A stretch of DNA of 64,000 bases, taken from the NCBI GenBank assembly GCA_027489355.1, contig JAIXZY010000028.1, positions 1 to 64,000 of the forward strand. The letters run 5' to 3'. The notes under the pieces are model-generated. The model did not search any database. It worked only from the letters and a program-made list of their open reading frames with translations, and was not told the origin of the DNA. The position numbers and the translations under genes are program-made. Shown here piece by piece: positions 63,402 through 64,000 of the stretch. The stretch comes from Paracoccaceae bacterium. GTDB taxonomy: Bacteria > Pseudomonadota > Alphaproteobacteria > Rhodobacterales > Rhodobacteraceae. Position 1 is the stretch's first letter, and each line of letters begins with the position of its first letter.

Positions 63402-64000
63402 ATGTCCGCCCCCCTGAACCGCCTGAAACACCGCCTCGCCGCAGGAGACACGCTTTACGGCTGCTGGCTTGGCATGGCCGATCCCTATGCGGCCGAGATG
63501 GCGGCGAGCTGCGGCTTCGACTGGCTGCTGATCGACGGCGAACACGCGCCGAACGACCTACGGTCGAGCCTTGCGCAACTGGCGGTGATCGAACCCTCGC
63601 CCAGCCTGCCCATCGTGCGGCTGCGCGACGACAACCCCGCGCGGATCAAGCAGATGCTGGACGCGGGCGCGCAGAGCCTGTTGATCCCGATGATCGAAAG
63701 CGCCGAGCAGGCCCGGCGCGCGGTGGCCGCCACCCGCTATCCGCCCGAGGGGATTCGGGGCGTCGGCTCCTCTCTGGCCCGCGCCTCGCGGTTCTCGGCG
63801 CTGCCGGATTACCTGCTGACGGCGAACGAACAGATCTGCCTGATCCTGCAGGTGGAAAGCCGAGCGGGACTGGCGGCGCTGGACGACATCCTGGCTCTGC
63901 CGGGGGTTGACTGCGTGTTCATCGGTCCGGCCGACCTTGCCGCCGACATGGGGCACCTTGGCGATGCCAGCCACCCGGAGGTTCGCGCGGCGATCATGGA
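63402..64000 (+). CDS. HpcH/HpaI-type aldolase (partial, 3' end off window)
   Basis: The first 199 codons are visible. TIM-barrel class II aldolase related to 4-hydroxy-2-oxoheptanedioate and 2-dehydro-3-deoxyglucarate aldolases: [23 protein letters not shown], the metal/catalytic His in [48 protein letters not shown], and the metal-binding Glu in LQVESRAGL. Splits a 2-keto-acid to pyruvate plus an aldehyde. With glycerate kinase at the far end, a sugar-acid route ending in glycerate is possible. Confidence 0.92.
   Translation, partial: MSAPLNRLKHRLAAGDTLYGCWLGMADPYAAEMAASCGFDWLLIDGEHAPNDLRSSLAQLAVIEPSPSLPIVRLRDDNPARIKQMLDAGAQSLLIPMIESAEQARRAVAATRYPPEGIRGVGSSLARASRFSALPDYLLTANEQICLILQVESRAGLAALDDILALPGVDCVFIGPADLAADMGHLGDASHPEVRAAIM

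Overview
The window is GC-rich, densely coded DNA whose gene content fits an alphaproteobacterium of the Rhodobacterales (Rhodobacter/Paracoccus/roseobacter type). Pointers are the yajC-secD-secF-Mth938 block, the L-malyl-CoA lyase of Rhodobacter type, the four-subunit sarcosine oxidase and the AT-rich intergenic palindromes. I see no rRNA, tRNA, CRISPR array, transposase or phage gene. No gene-free stretch exceeds about 270 bases; the longest is the sgaA/luxR intergenic region at 8318-8583.

Region 1 (1-10294) is a serine-cycle (C1 assimilation) locus. On the minus strand, in transcription order, it holds sgaA, mtkA, mtkB, a hydroxypyruvate/glyoxylate reductase, ppc and glyA (cut by the window edge). 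A LuxR-type regulator and malyl-CoA lyase (mcl1) lie divergently. Glycerate kinase, another serine-cycle step, lies away at 46184-47428. Sarcosine oxidase at 29323-35627 (soxB, two unexpected genes, soxD, soxA, soxG) would release one-carbon units and glycine that this cycle could use.

Region 2 (10431-29228) is mostly housekeeping: the Sec accessory complex, serS, der-bamB-yfgM-like preceded by a 1117-residue caspase/TPR protein, an Atm1-type ABC exporter divergent from an ArsR repressor with a C-terminal cysteine cluster, a LysM protein, LOG-family and GFA-family proteins, and superoxide dismutase.

Region 3 (35860-45977) holds ccmI, yqgF, a DUF1289 protein, a possible PhyH-like oxygenase, a TauE/SafE permease, an MFS exporter, dusA, a small orphan protein, and a compact locus of two divergent secreted Gly/Asn-rich proteins beside an OmpR-type two-component system.

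Region 4 (46184-64000) is a long co-oriented catabolic gene set of about 17 kb. In transcription order it encodes a Gfo/Idh/MocA dehydrogenase, CoA-transferase, enoyl-CoA hydratase, aldehyde dehydrogenase, a sugar-type (CUT1) ABC importer, GMC oxidoreductase, SDR, second GMC oxidoreductase, Dabb protein, DUF993 aldolase-like protein, LacI repressor and glycerate kinase. A HpcH/HpaI aldolase is divergent at the right edge. A strong double dyad with LacI-like CpG centres lies in the divergent promoter, and three tandem AT-rich palindromes punctuate the operon. Its substrate cannot be read from sequence; it is the best candidate here for an undescribed catabolic system.
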